Notes under the pieces: generated by a model
Told to the model about the DNA's origin: nothing
What the model saw: only the letters and a program-made list of their open reading frames with translations
The model's database searches: none
DNA from: Halobacteriales archaeon
Lineage (GTDB): Archaea; Thermoplasmatota; SW-10-69-26; JACQPN01; JAIVGT01
DNA: 9,312 bases
Assembly (NCBI GenBank): GCA_020201485.1
Contig: JAIVGT010000021.1
Location: 1-9,312 of the forward strand
Direction: 5' to 3'
Shown here: positions 1-7,300 of the stretch, piece after piece
How the letters are laid out: each line of letters begins with the position of its first letter
Numbering within the stretch: the stretch's first letter is position 1
Program-made: the position numbers and the translations under genes

Positions 1-786
1 CCCATCATCCACCGCGCCCTGACCTGGGTCGACGTGCAGAACGTGGACCCGACGAGCTGCCGGCAGAGCAACACCCTGCCCAGCGACGCGGTCATCACCT
101 TCAACTGGGACGGCGCGCAGCACCGCTTCGAGGGCAGCGACGGCGTCAAGTTCGCCCCCCTCGGCTTCGGCGTGAACGGCGCGAGCTGGAAGCCCTGCTG
201 GAGCGGCTTCGTGACGAAGGGCGACAACCCGGTCACGAACCAGTACCCCGACCAGACCTTCGGCGGCGTCGTCCTGCCCAAGGACCCGGTGCGCCTCGAC
301 TGGGTCGAGGGCAAGGCGGTGTGGGAGCTGCCCTGGTTCGGCCTCATCAAGCTCGCCCTGAGCGGCCAGATCAACTACCAGTGCCTGGCGAACGGCGTGC
401 CCCAGTTCCGCCAGGGCGACCCGGCGTGCGGCGACGCGGTGCAGGTCCTGAGCGCGAACGCGCCCGCCGACCTGTGGGTCATGCTCGGCGTGAGCCTGGC
501 CGTCATCGCCATCGCCCCCCTGGCCTACGACATGTACGTTCTGAAGAAGCGCAAGGAGCCAGGGGGCAACCCGCCGGGTGGCAACGGCGACGGCCCCTTC
601 GCCCCCTTCCTGGCGAAGCTCGGCCTCGGCCCGAAGCCTGAGCCGCCGAAGGGCAGCGTGGACCCGGGCAAGGCGTTCGAGCCTCCGGCCACCCCGCCCA
701 GCACCGCCCCTCCGCCCGGCCCGCCGCCGGGCCCACCCCCGGGCAGCGCGAGCGGCCCGCCGAAGTTCGAGCGCGTGAAGAAATAG
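1..786 (+). CDS. Partial single-pass membrane protein with extracellular domain and proline-rich cytoplasmic tail (5' end outside window)
   Basis: The reading frame is open from base 1 without a stop, so the true start lies upstream; the GTG at 34 is only the first possible start inside the window. About 261 residues are visible. The first ~155 form a polar domain rich in Trp, Gly and Asp with four cysteines (in SCRQ, KPCW, YQCL and PACG contexts), which suits an exported, disulfide-bonded domain. One hydrophobic helix follows (about nt 466-540, VMLGVSLAVIAIAPLAY), then KKRK, so by the positive-inside rule the N-terminal part is outside and the tail inside. The ~80-residue tail is low-complexity Gly/Pro, with three PPPG units at nt 709-744. 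The gene converges on orc1. I do not recognise the family. It could be an envelope or sensor protein whose N-terminal domains are missing here. Confidence 0.75.
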   Translation, partial: PIIHRALTWVDVQNVDPTSCRQSNTLPSDAVITFNWDGAQHRFEGSDGVKFAPLGFGVNGASWKPCWSGFVTKGDNPVTNQYPDQTFGGVVLPKDPVRLDWVEGKAVWELPWFGLIKLALSGQINYQCLANGVPQFRQGDPACGDAVQVLSANAPADLWVMLGVSLAVIAIAPLAYDMYVLKKRKEPGGNPPGGNGDGPFAPFLAKLGLGPKPEPPKGSVDPGKAFEPPATPPSTAPPPGPPPGPPPGSASGPPKFERVKK

Positions 787-865
787 ACGCCCGGCACGGC
801 AACATCCGCTTTTGAACTGTCCCAAGCCGCCTCAATCCGAATGCAGTTTGGCAGGTTCGGGTGAA

Positions 866-901
866 TGCGAACAAACGCAAAAGAACAAGGTGGCCCGGGC
901 C
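866..901 (-). terminator. Probable terminator of the orc1/cdc6 gene
   Basis: Reading leftwards from the orc1 stop, a GC-only self-complementary stretch (GGCCCGGGCC, a perfect 10-bp palindrome at 892-901) is followed by a T-rich tract at 869-888 with 13 T in 20 bases on the - strand. Such a T-rich run is exceptional in this GC-rich window, and archaeal RNA polymerase terminates at T-rich tracts. The site lies 37-70 bases past the stop. The upstream gene on the + strand has only a weak TTTT at 810-813 after its stop. Confidence 0.5.
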
Positions 902-937
902 GGCCCCCTACCGACCCGGACCTGAGGGAGGACAGCG

Positions 938-2179
938 TCAGATGCCGAGCCGGGCCTGCTTGCCGACGGGCGTGTCGCACGCCGCCTCGAGCAGCGGGTC
1001 CTCGCGCAGCACGGCCTTCGTCTCCGCGAGCGGCACGCTGAGCTGGATCTCCTTCGTGCGCCCGTAGCGGCCCTTGCTGATGACGCGCGCGTTCAGGATG
1101 CCCATCATGTCCAGTTCGCTCAGCAGGTCGGTCACGCGCCGCTGCGTGAGCACGTCCATGTTCGCGACCTGGCAGAGCGTGGCGTAGGTGTCGTACACCT
1201 CGCCCGTCGTCAGGCCCTTGTCCCCGCCCTCCTCCCGGAGGATTCCGGCGAGGAGGACGAGCTTGCTCTGCGTCGGCAGGGTGCGCACGACCTCGGTCAC
1301 GCGGTCCAATTCGATCTTGTTCTGCGCCCGGCGCACGTGGGCCTCGCCCACCTTGCGCGCGCCCTCGCGCTCCGCGATCTCACCGCTCACACGCAGCAGG
1401 TCCAAGGCACGGCGCGCGTCGCCATGCTCCTGCGCCGCGAGCGCCGCGCACAGCGGGATGACCGCCGCTTCCAGCGCCTCGTCCTTGAACGACATGCCGG
1501 CGCGCTGCTGCAAGATGTCCATGAGCTGGCGCGCGTCGTACGGCGGGAAGATGATCTCCTCCTCGCCCAGCGAGCTGCGCACCCGGTGGTCCAGGAACTC
1601 GGTGAACTTCAGGTCGTTGCTGATGCCCATGACGTTGACGCGCGCCTTCTTCAGCTCGCCGTTGATCCGGCTGAGGTTGTACAGCACGTCGTCCCCGCTC
1701 TTGAAAACCAGCTTGTCCACCTCGTCGAGGATGATGACGGTCACGCCGCCCTTCTCCTCGATCTTCTCGCGCAGCTTCGCGTACACCTCGTCCGTCGGCC
1801 AGCCCGTGAAGGGGATGCGGTCGCTCCACGACTGGATGAAGTTGTTCGCGATCTGCGTCAGGACGCGGTACTGGGTGTCGACCACTTCGCAGTTGATGTA
1901 GATGTACGTGATGGTGGTGTTGCTCTCCTGGCCGGCCTTCGCCAGCTCCTTGCCCACGTAGCGCGCGACGGCGGTCTTCCCCGTGCCGGTCTTGCCATAG
2001 ATGAACACGTTGCTCGGCGTCTCGCCGCGCAGCGCGCTCACCAGGATGGCGGCCAGCTGGTTGATCTGGTCCGACCTGTGCGGCAGCTCGTCCGGCGTGT
2101 ACGAATGGCGCAGCACTTCCTTGTTCTTGAACAGAGGCTCGGTTCGAAGCAGCGCTTCGAATAGGCCATTGCGGGACAC
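938..2179 (-). CDS. cdc6: Orc1/Cdc6 family replication initiator (AAA+ ATPase with C-terminal winged helix)
   Basis: Encodes the archaeal initiator that binds origin recognition boxes, opens the origin and recruits the MCM helicase. The product is 413 residues, near the ~400 usual for the family. Walker A GKTGTGKT is at residues 62-69, Walker B IILDEVD ends at 155, the sensor 1 Asn (GISND) is at 188, the DHRVRSSL segment follows, and sensor 2 GDARRA is at 253-258. All ATPase motifs are intact. A winged-helix domain (about 290-395, including TTGEVYDTY and QRRVTDLLSELDMMGIL) would bind ORB DNA. I chose the GTG at 2179 because GGGGAGG (2188-2194) sits 8 bases upstream and the conserved sequence begins there. 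An ATG at 2359 would add 60 Arg/Cys-rich residues without family similarity. The gene is divergent from the polymerase D operon and faces the candidate origin, as in Pyrococcus. Confidence 0.96.
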   Translation of the reverse strand: MSRNGLFEALLRTEPLFKNKEVLRHSYTPDELPHRSDQINQLAAILVSALRGETPSNVFIYGKTGTGKTAVARYVGKELAKAGQESNTTITYIYINCEVVDTQYRVLTQIANNFIQSWSDRIPFTGWPTDEVYAKLREKIEEKGGVTVIILDEVDKLVFKSGDDVLYNLSRINGELKKARVNVMGISNDLKFTEFLDHRVRSSLGEEEIIFPPYDARQLMDILQQRAGMSFKDEALEAAVIPLCAALAAQEHGDARRALDLLRVSGEIAEREGARKVGEAHVRRAQNKIELDRVTEVVRTLPTQSKLVLLAGILREEGGDKGLTTGEVYDTYATLCQVANMDVLTQRRVTDLLSELDMMGILNARVISKGRYGRTKEIQLSVPLAETKAVLREDPLLEAACDTPVGKQARLGI

Positions 2180-2187
2180 TGAGGCAT

Positions 2188-2194
2188 CCTCCCC
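2188..2194 (-). promoter_or_regulatory. Ribosome binding site deciding the orc1/cdc6 start
   Basis: GGGGAGG on the - strand lies 8 bases before the GTG at 2179. It fixes the start of orc1 and rules out the longer frame that begins at 2359. Confidence 0.7.
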
Positions 2195-2277
2195 TTGCCT
2201 AGTCGGCAAACCGCACCGGACCGGGGCAGCCCGTCCCAGTTCCGCGCGCTCCCAACGAAGCAAGCAGGTAGCCTCGG

Positions 2278-2290
2278 GTTTCCACTTGAA
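2278..2290 (-). promoter_or_regulatory. ORB-like Orc1/Cdc6 binding site
   Basis: On the - strand the sequence is TTCAAGTGGAAAC, one mismatch from the commonly cited euryarchaeal ORB core TTCCAGTGGAAAC. It is followed by CCCGAGG rather than a clean G-run. It points towards orc1 and lies 100 bases upstream of the orc1 start codon. Confidence 0.5.
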
Positions 2291-2308
2291 CCTTCCCCAC
2301 GACTGGCA

Positions 2309-2320
2309 ACATAAAATTCC
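2309..2320 (-). promoter_or_regulatory. Possible TATA/BRE promoter of orc1/cdc6
   Basis: On the - strand this reads GGAATTTTATGT, with an archaeal TATA-like TTTTATG preceded by an A-containing BRE-like GGAA. It is the most AT-rich spot in the intergenic region. Transcription would begin about 25 bases on, near 2287, leaving a leader of about 105 bases before the GTG at 2179. The same patch could instead be a DNA unwinding element. No comparable TATA box is evident for the divergent polB operon. Confidence 0.35.
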
Positions 2321-2457
2321 GATGCGGCGCGAGCGCGTGGGGACCCCCTCATTGCGCATGGAGGCCTGTGCTCTCTCTCCGCTCCGCCGTGGACTCGGAC
2401 ACGTTCAGGCAGGTCGGGGCTTCTCCTCCACTGGTCACATCTACGATGCGCGGAGCG

Positions 2458-2474
2458 GCGCAGGCGTCCTGCGC
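2458..2474. repeat. Perfect 7-bp inverted repeat in the intergenic region
   Basis: GCGCAGG, a three-base CGT centre, then CCTGCGC form a perfect stem-loop. It lies between two of the ORB-like sites and about 185 bases upstream of polB. It could be a hairpin in the origin or in a long polB leader, but short GC-rich inverted repeats also arise by chance in DNA of this composition. Confidence 0.4.
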
Positions 2475-2657
2475 GGTCGATGCCGCGTGGGATGCGCGGC
2501 GCGCGTTCTCCGGTGGCGTCTGCCCCATGCAGAATCGCGGAACGCCGCCTGGCCAGAATGCCACCAGCGACGATTGGTGCCGACGACGCGTCGAGCGCGC
2601 TGCGCACCGCGCCCATCCTGGAAATCGAAGACGCAAGGCACTTAGCCAGGAGCAAGC

Positions 2658-4289
2658 ATGGGCTCCGAGCGCTCGGATGGGATGATGCGCGACGTCTTCG
2701 CCTACCTGGGGAAGCAGGGCACGCTCCTCGCGCCCGACGCCCTCCGTTACCTCCAGTCTCAGCCCCAGCCCCTGCAGCTCGTCCAAGCCGTGCTCGCCGC
2801 CGGTCCGGCCCCGATGATGGTCACGATGGACATGCTGGCGCGGCGCACCGACGTGCGGGTCCTGCCCCAGGCCAGCCACGGCGCGCTCTCCGCCGCCGTG
2901 CAGCAGGCGGTCCAGGGCCTGCGCCCGGTCGCCCCCACCGCGAGCATGATGCCCGTCCTCCCGGCGCACCCGGCGCTCGCCCCGCCCGTCCCCCGCCTCA
3001 TCGAGGTGCCGGTGGAGGCGGCCCGGGCCCACGGCCTGCCGCAAGGCGCGCCCGGCATCGAGGTGCTCAAGGACGTCACCGGGAGGAGCACGTGCACCGG
3101 CGACCTCTCCGACTTCAGCCGCTACTTCAACGACCGGCTGAAGGTGCAGCGCCGCATGCTGCGCCAGCGCCGCGAGCTGGCCGGGGCCATCAACATCGAC
3201 CGCATCCCGAACCAAGACGGCATCGTCAAGCTCGTCGGCATGGTGAGCGAGGTCCGGAAGACGAAGAACGGCCACCGCATCCTGGAGCTGGAGGACGAGA
3301 CGGGGACCGCGCCGCTCTTCGTCCCGCAAGGCGACCACCGCTACATCGAGCTCACCGAGGACGCGGAGCGGCTCATGCAGGACGAGGTCGTGGGCGTGCT
3401 GGCGAAGGTGCGGCAGGGCAAGGACCTGCTCTACCTGGAGGAGCTGTTCCGGCCCGACGTTCCGAACGACCACGTGCCGCACCGCGCCCAGGAGCCGGCC
3501 TTGGCCTGCTTCATCAGCGACGTGCACTTCGGGGCGAAGACGTTCCTCGAGGACAAGTGGGACCGCTTCGTCACCTTCCTCCAAGGCAAGGGCGACCACG
3601 AGCAACGCGCCGCGGCCGAGAAGATCCGCTTCGTCGTCATCGCCGGCGATGTCGTGGACGGCATCGGCGTGTACCCAGGCCAGGACCACGAGCTCGCCAT
3701 CCCGGACATCGAGGGCCAGTACGAGTTCGCGGCGAAGCAGCTCGGCCGCATCCCGGAGCGCATCCGCGTGGTGATGCTGCCCGGCAACCACGACGCCGTG
3801 CGCCCGGCGGAGCCGCAGCCGGCGATGAGCGGCGACCGGCTGGTGAAGCACTTCACGCCGAACGTGACGCAGGTCGGCAACCCGTGCCACGTGTCGCTCC
3901 TGGGCGTCGAGGTCCTTGCGTACCACGGCGTGAGCCTCATCGACTTCGTCACGCAGATCCGGGGGCTGAACGTGCACGAGCCGGTGAAGATCATGGAGGA
4001 GCTGCTGAAGCGGCGGCACATCGCGCCCCTGTACGGTGGCCACACGCCGATCGCTCCGGAGTTCCGCGACTACATGGTCATCGACCGCGTTCCCGACGTG
4101 TTCGTGACGGGGCACCTGCACACCTGCGACATGGGCCAGTACAAGGGCGTGACCCTCGTCAATGCCGGCACGTGGCAGGGCCAGACGAGCTACCAGAAGA
4201 CGCTCGGCATCGACCCGCACCCGGCCAAGGTCGCCACGATGGACCTGCAGAGCGGGGCGCGCTTCATGCTCGACTTCAGCAAGAATTGA
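2658..4289 (+). CDS. polB: DNA polymerase D small subunit DP1 (3'-5' proofreading exonuclease)
   Basis: DP1 is the exonuclease partner of DP2 in the archaeal family D replicase. The product is 543 residues, somewhat shorter than Pyrococcus DP1 (just over 600). In order: a small N-terminal domain (about 1-65), a Pro/Ala-rich linker, the DP1 hallmark DVTGRSTCTGDLSDF with YFNDR, an OB fold (about 175-255), and a calcineurin-like phosphoesterase domain. Its metal and catalytic residues are all present: D288 and H290 (SDVHFG), D331 (GDVVDG), N377-H378-D379 (GNHD), H423 (YHG), and H486 and H488 (GHLH). Active proofreading is therefore predicted. An in-frame TAG at 2643-2645 excludes an earlier start. 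AGGAG at 2648-2652 lies 5 bases before the ATG. An ATG eight codons in is possible but lacks a better ribosome binding site. The gene is 27 bp upstream of DP2. Confidence 0.97.
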   Translation: MGSERSDGMMRDVFAYLGKQGTLLAPDALRYLQSQPQPLQLVQAVLAAGPAPMMVTMDMLARRTDVRVLPQASHGALSAAVQQAVQGLRPVAPTASMMPVLPAHPALAPPVPRLIEVPVEAARAHGLPQGAPGIEVLKDVTGRSTCTGDLSDFSRYFNDRLKVQRRMLRQRRELAGAINIDRIPNQDGIVKLVGMVSEVRKTKNGHRILELEDETGTAPLFVPQGDHRYIELTEDAERLMQDEVVGVLAKVRQGKDLLYLEELFRPDVPNDHVPHRAQEPALACFISDVHFGAKTFLEDKWDRFVTFLQGKGDHEQRAAAEKIRFVVIAGDVVDGIGVYPGQDHELAIPDIEGQYEFAAKQLGRIPERIRVVMLPGNHDAVRPAEPQPAMSGDRLVKHFTPNVTQVGNPCHVSLLGVEVLAYHGVSLIDFVTQIRGLNVHEPVKIMEELLKRRHIAPLYGGHTPIAPEFRDYMVIDRVPDVFVTGHLHTCDMGQYKGVTLVNAGTWQGQTSYQKTLGIDPHPAKVATMDLQSGARFMLDFSKN

Positions 4290-4304
4290 GCAATCCGGAG
4301 GAAA

Positions 4305-4314
4305 GGGGAGGAGG
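4305..4314 (+). promoter_or_regulatory. Ribosome binding site supporting the TTG start of polC
   Basis: GGGGAGGAGG lies in the 27-bp gap between the DP1 stop and the DP2 frame. Its GGAGG at 4307-4311 is 5 bases before the TTG at 4317, the same spacing as for polB. This supports the rare TTG start over later codons. Confidence 0.65.
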
Positions 4315-4316
4315 CA

Positions 4317-7300
4317 TTGGCCAAGGAAGACCTCGAGGACTTCGACGAGGACCCGCCCGAGGTGGAGGAGGTCGAGGCCGAGCGGGAGTTCGAGGTCCAA
4401 GACGTGGCCCTCCGCCCGGAGCAGAAGGGCAAGATGAGCCCCGCCTTCGCCAATTATCTCGGTCGCTTGAAGGCGCAATGCGACGCGGCGTACGAGGTGG
4501 CGCGCAAGGCGCGCGCCCTGGGCTTGGAGCCGAGCCTGGAGGTGGAGGTGCCGCAGGCCGAGGACCTGGCGGCGCGCGTGGAGAACCTGCTCGCGCCCAC
4601 CTACCCGAGCGTGCTCGGCGTGGCCCCGAAGATCCGCGAGCTGACGCTGAAGCACGGCAACCGCGAGCTGGTCAGCCTGCTCGTGGCGAAGGAGCTGGCG
4701 CGCGACCTTACGGCGCGCGGCGAGCCGAGGGAGGTGGCGCTCGACGTGGCGGTGCGCACCGGGCTCGCCATCCTCACGGAGGGCGTGCTCGTCGCGCCCC
4801 TCGAGGGCGTCATCGGCGTGCTCATCGGCAAGAACGACGACGGCACCGACTTCGTCGGGGTGCAGTTCGCCGGCCCCATCCGCGCCGCGGGCGGCACGGC
4901 GCAGGCGCTCAGCGTGCTCATCGCCGACGTCGTGCGGCGCGAGCTGGGCATCGGCAAGTATGTTGCGACGGGCGGCGAGGTGGAGCGGCTGAAGGAGGAG
5001 GTCCCCGCCTACAAGCAGGCGGCGCACCTGCAGTACCTGCCCACGCCGCAGGAGATCGAGAAGATCGCCACGGGTTGCCCGGTCATGATCGACGGCGAGG
5101 GCACGGAGGACGTGGAGATCAGCGGCGTGCGCGACCTGCCTCGCATCCCGACGAACCGCCTCCGCGGCGGCGCGTGCCTCGTCCTCGCCGAGGGCCTCAT
5201 CCTCAAGGCGCCGAAGGTGCAGAAGCACGTGGAGAAGCTCGGCATCGACGGCTGGGAGTTCCTCGCGCTCTTCCTGAACAAGAAGAAGGACGGCGACGAG
5301 AAGCAGGTCTCGCCCTTGGAAGCCGCGACCGCGCCCAGCTCGAAGTTCCTGGACGACCTGGTCGCCGGCCGGCCGGTGTTTGCCGGGCCGAGCCGGAAGG
5401 GCGGCTTCCGCCTGCGCTACGGCCGGGCGCGCACGGCCGGCTTGGCGAGCACGGCCATCCACCCGGCGACGATGGTGCTCGTCGAGGACTTCCTCGCCGT
5501 CGGGACGCAGATGAAGCTGGAGCGCCCGGGCAAGGGCACGGTCGCCACGCCGTGCGACACCATCGAAGGCCCGCTCGTCCTCCTCGACAACGGCGACCTC
5601 ATCCAGCTCACGAGCGCGGCGCAGGCCAAGCTCACCCGGCACCGGGTGCGCCGCATCCTCGACCTCGGGGAAATCCTCATCCCGTTCGGGGAATTCGCGG
5701 AGAACAACAAGCCCCTCGTCCCCAGCCCCTACGTTCCGGAATGGTGGCGGCTCGAGGTCGCGCCGAGGCTGGGCCCGGCCATGACCGAGCCCACGACCGC
5801 GGCCGACGCCGTGCGGCTGAGCCGCGCCCATGGCATCCCGCTCCACCCGCACTTCACGCTGTTCTGGCACGACATCGGGGTGCCGGAGGTCGCGCGGCTG
5901 AGCGAGCTCGCCGAGCTGCAAGGCCGGATGGAGGGCAGCAACCTCGTCCTGCCGCAGGAGGCCCAGGAATGCCTCATCGAGCTCGGCTGCACGCACAGCC
6001 GGCGACCTCCGGGGGAATTGGTGCTCGACCGGCCGGAGGCCTTCCTCGCCTGCCTCGGCTTGGAGCCGCGCGAGGGCGCGGTGGCGCGCGTGCGCCCCAT
6101 TCCGGCCGATGCGCCGGACGCGCTGGCGGCGGTGAGCAGCGCGGCCGGGTTCCCAGTGCGCGCGCGCAGCCCGTACCGCATCGGGGCGCGCATGGGCCGG
6201 CCGGAGAAGGCGGCGGAGCGCAAGATGAGCCCCCCGGTGCACACGCTGTTCCCCATCGGGCAGGCCGGCGGGCTGCAGCGGCAGGTGAAGGACGCGGCGA
6301 CGAAGGGCACCCTCGAAGTCGAGATCGGGTTGCGGCGGTGCGGGAAGTGCGGGCGCAAGGGCATCGACAACCGCTGCGCGGATTGCGGCGCGCACACGGC
6401 CGCGGTCGCGGACAAGCCCGTGCCGCAGAAGGTCGAGCTCAAGGACGTGCTCGCGCGCGCGCAGCAGCGCGTGGGCATGGCGAAGCTGCCGGAGCAGATC
6501 AAGGGCGTGCAGGGGCTCATCTCGAAGACGAAGACGCCCGAACCCCTGGAGAAGGGCCTGCTCCGGGCGAAGCACGACATCACCGTGTTCAAGGATGGCA
6601 CCATCCGCTACGACATGACGGACGTGCCTTTGACGCATTTCCGCCCGCGCGAGGTGCACACGAGCGTCGCGCGCCTCAAGGAATTGGGGTACACGCACGA
6701 CTGCAAGGGCCAGCCCCTGGAGCGCGACGAGCAATTGCTGGAGCTCAAGGTCCACGACATCGTCATCCCCCTCGACGGGTTGCGTTACCTGCAGAAGACG
6801 GCGGCGTTCACGGACGAGCTCCTGGAGAAGTACTACGGATTGCCCGCCTTTTACCGGCCGAACAAGCCGGAGGACATGGTCGGGCACCTCGTGGTCGGCT
6901 TGGCCCCGCACACGAGCGGCGGCGTGCTCGGGCGCGTCGTGGGCTGGACGAAGACGCAGGCCGGCCTGGCGCATCCCTATTGGCATGCGGCGAAGCGGCG
7001 CAACTGCGACGGCGACGAGGATTGCATCATGCTCTTGCTGGATGGCCTGCTGAACTTCAGCCGCAGCTACCTGCCGCAGAACCGCGGCGGCCTGATGGAC
7101 GCGCCCCTCGTGCTCACGACGCGCATCGACCCGAGCGAGATCGACAAGGAGGCGCACAACGTGGACGTGGGCTGGACCTACCCCCTGGCGTTCTACGAAG
7201 CGAGCCAGCGCTGCGCGCAACCGAAGGAATTGGAGAAGGTCATGGACAGCGTCGGCCGCCGGCTGGGCACGGAGGCGCAGTACGAGGGCCTGGGCTTCAC

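Larger units (their letters stand above)
2180..2657. other. Candidate chromosomal replication origin in the orc1/cdc6 - polD divergent intergenic region
   Basis: This 478-bp gap holds no convincing gene; its open frames in both directions are Arg-rich with no family signal. It lies directly upstream of orc1 and of the DP1/DP2 operon, which is where the origin lies in Pyrococcus and near where many euryarchaeal origins lie. Direct sequence support is a 12/13 match to the ORB core at 2278-2290, a core match TCCACTGG at 2427-2434, an oppositely oriented ORB-like half-site at 2619-2630, and an AT-rich patch (10 of 11 A/T at 2308-2318) that could unwind. A 7-bp perfect inverted repeat lies at 2458-2474 and a CGACGCGTCG palindrome at 2584-2593. 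Only one ORB is good, and the usual G-run after the core is weak (CCCGAGG), so the call rests largely on location. Confidence 0.5.

Noticed and set aside
811..820. TTTGAACTGT after the first gene, resembling a Methanothermobacter-type mini-ORB
   Set aside because: It has about three mismatches to the 12-base form and lies between two convergent gene ends. A weak T-rich termination signal for the first gene is a simpler reading.
2180..2359. A 60-residue N-terminal extension of Orc1/Cdc6 from the ATG at 2359
   Set aside because: The extension is Arg/Cys/Trp-rich without family similarity and spans the TATA-like element and ORB site. The GTG at 2179 has a strong ribosome binding site and gives a normal-length protein.
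2584..2593. CGACGCGTCG, a perfect 10-bp palindrome about 65 bases before polB
   Set aside because: Five-base arms of this composition are expected by chance several times in GC-rich DNA, and no promoter element is positioned with it.
2368..2685. Short open frames in the orc1-polB gap (105 codons on +, 66 codons at 2441-2641 on -)
   Set aside because: Both are Arg/Ala-rich, lack ribosome binding sites and have no recognisable motif. The + frame also runs into the start of polB.
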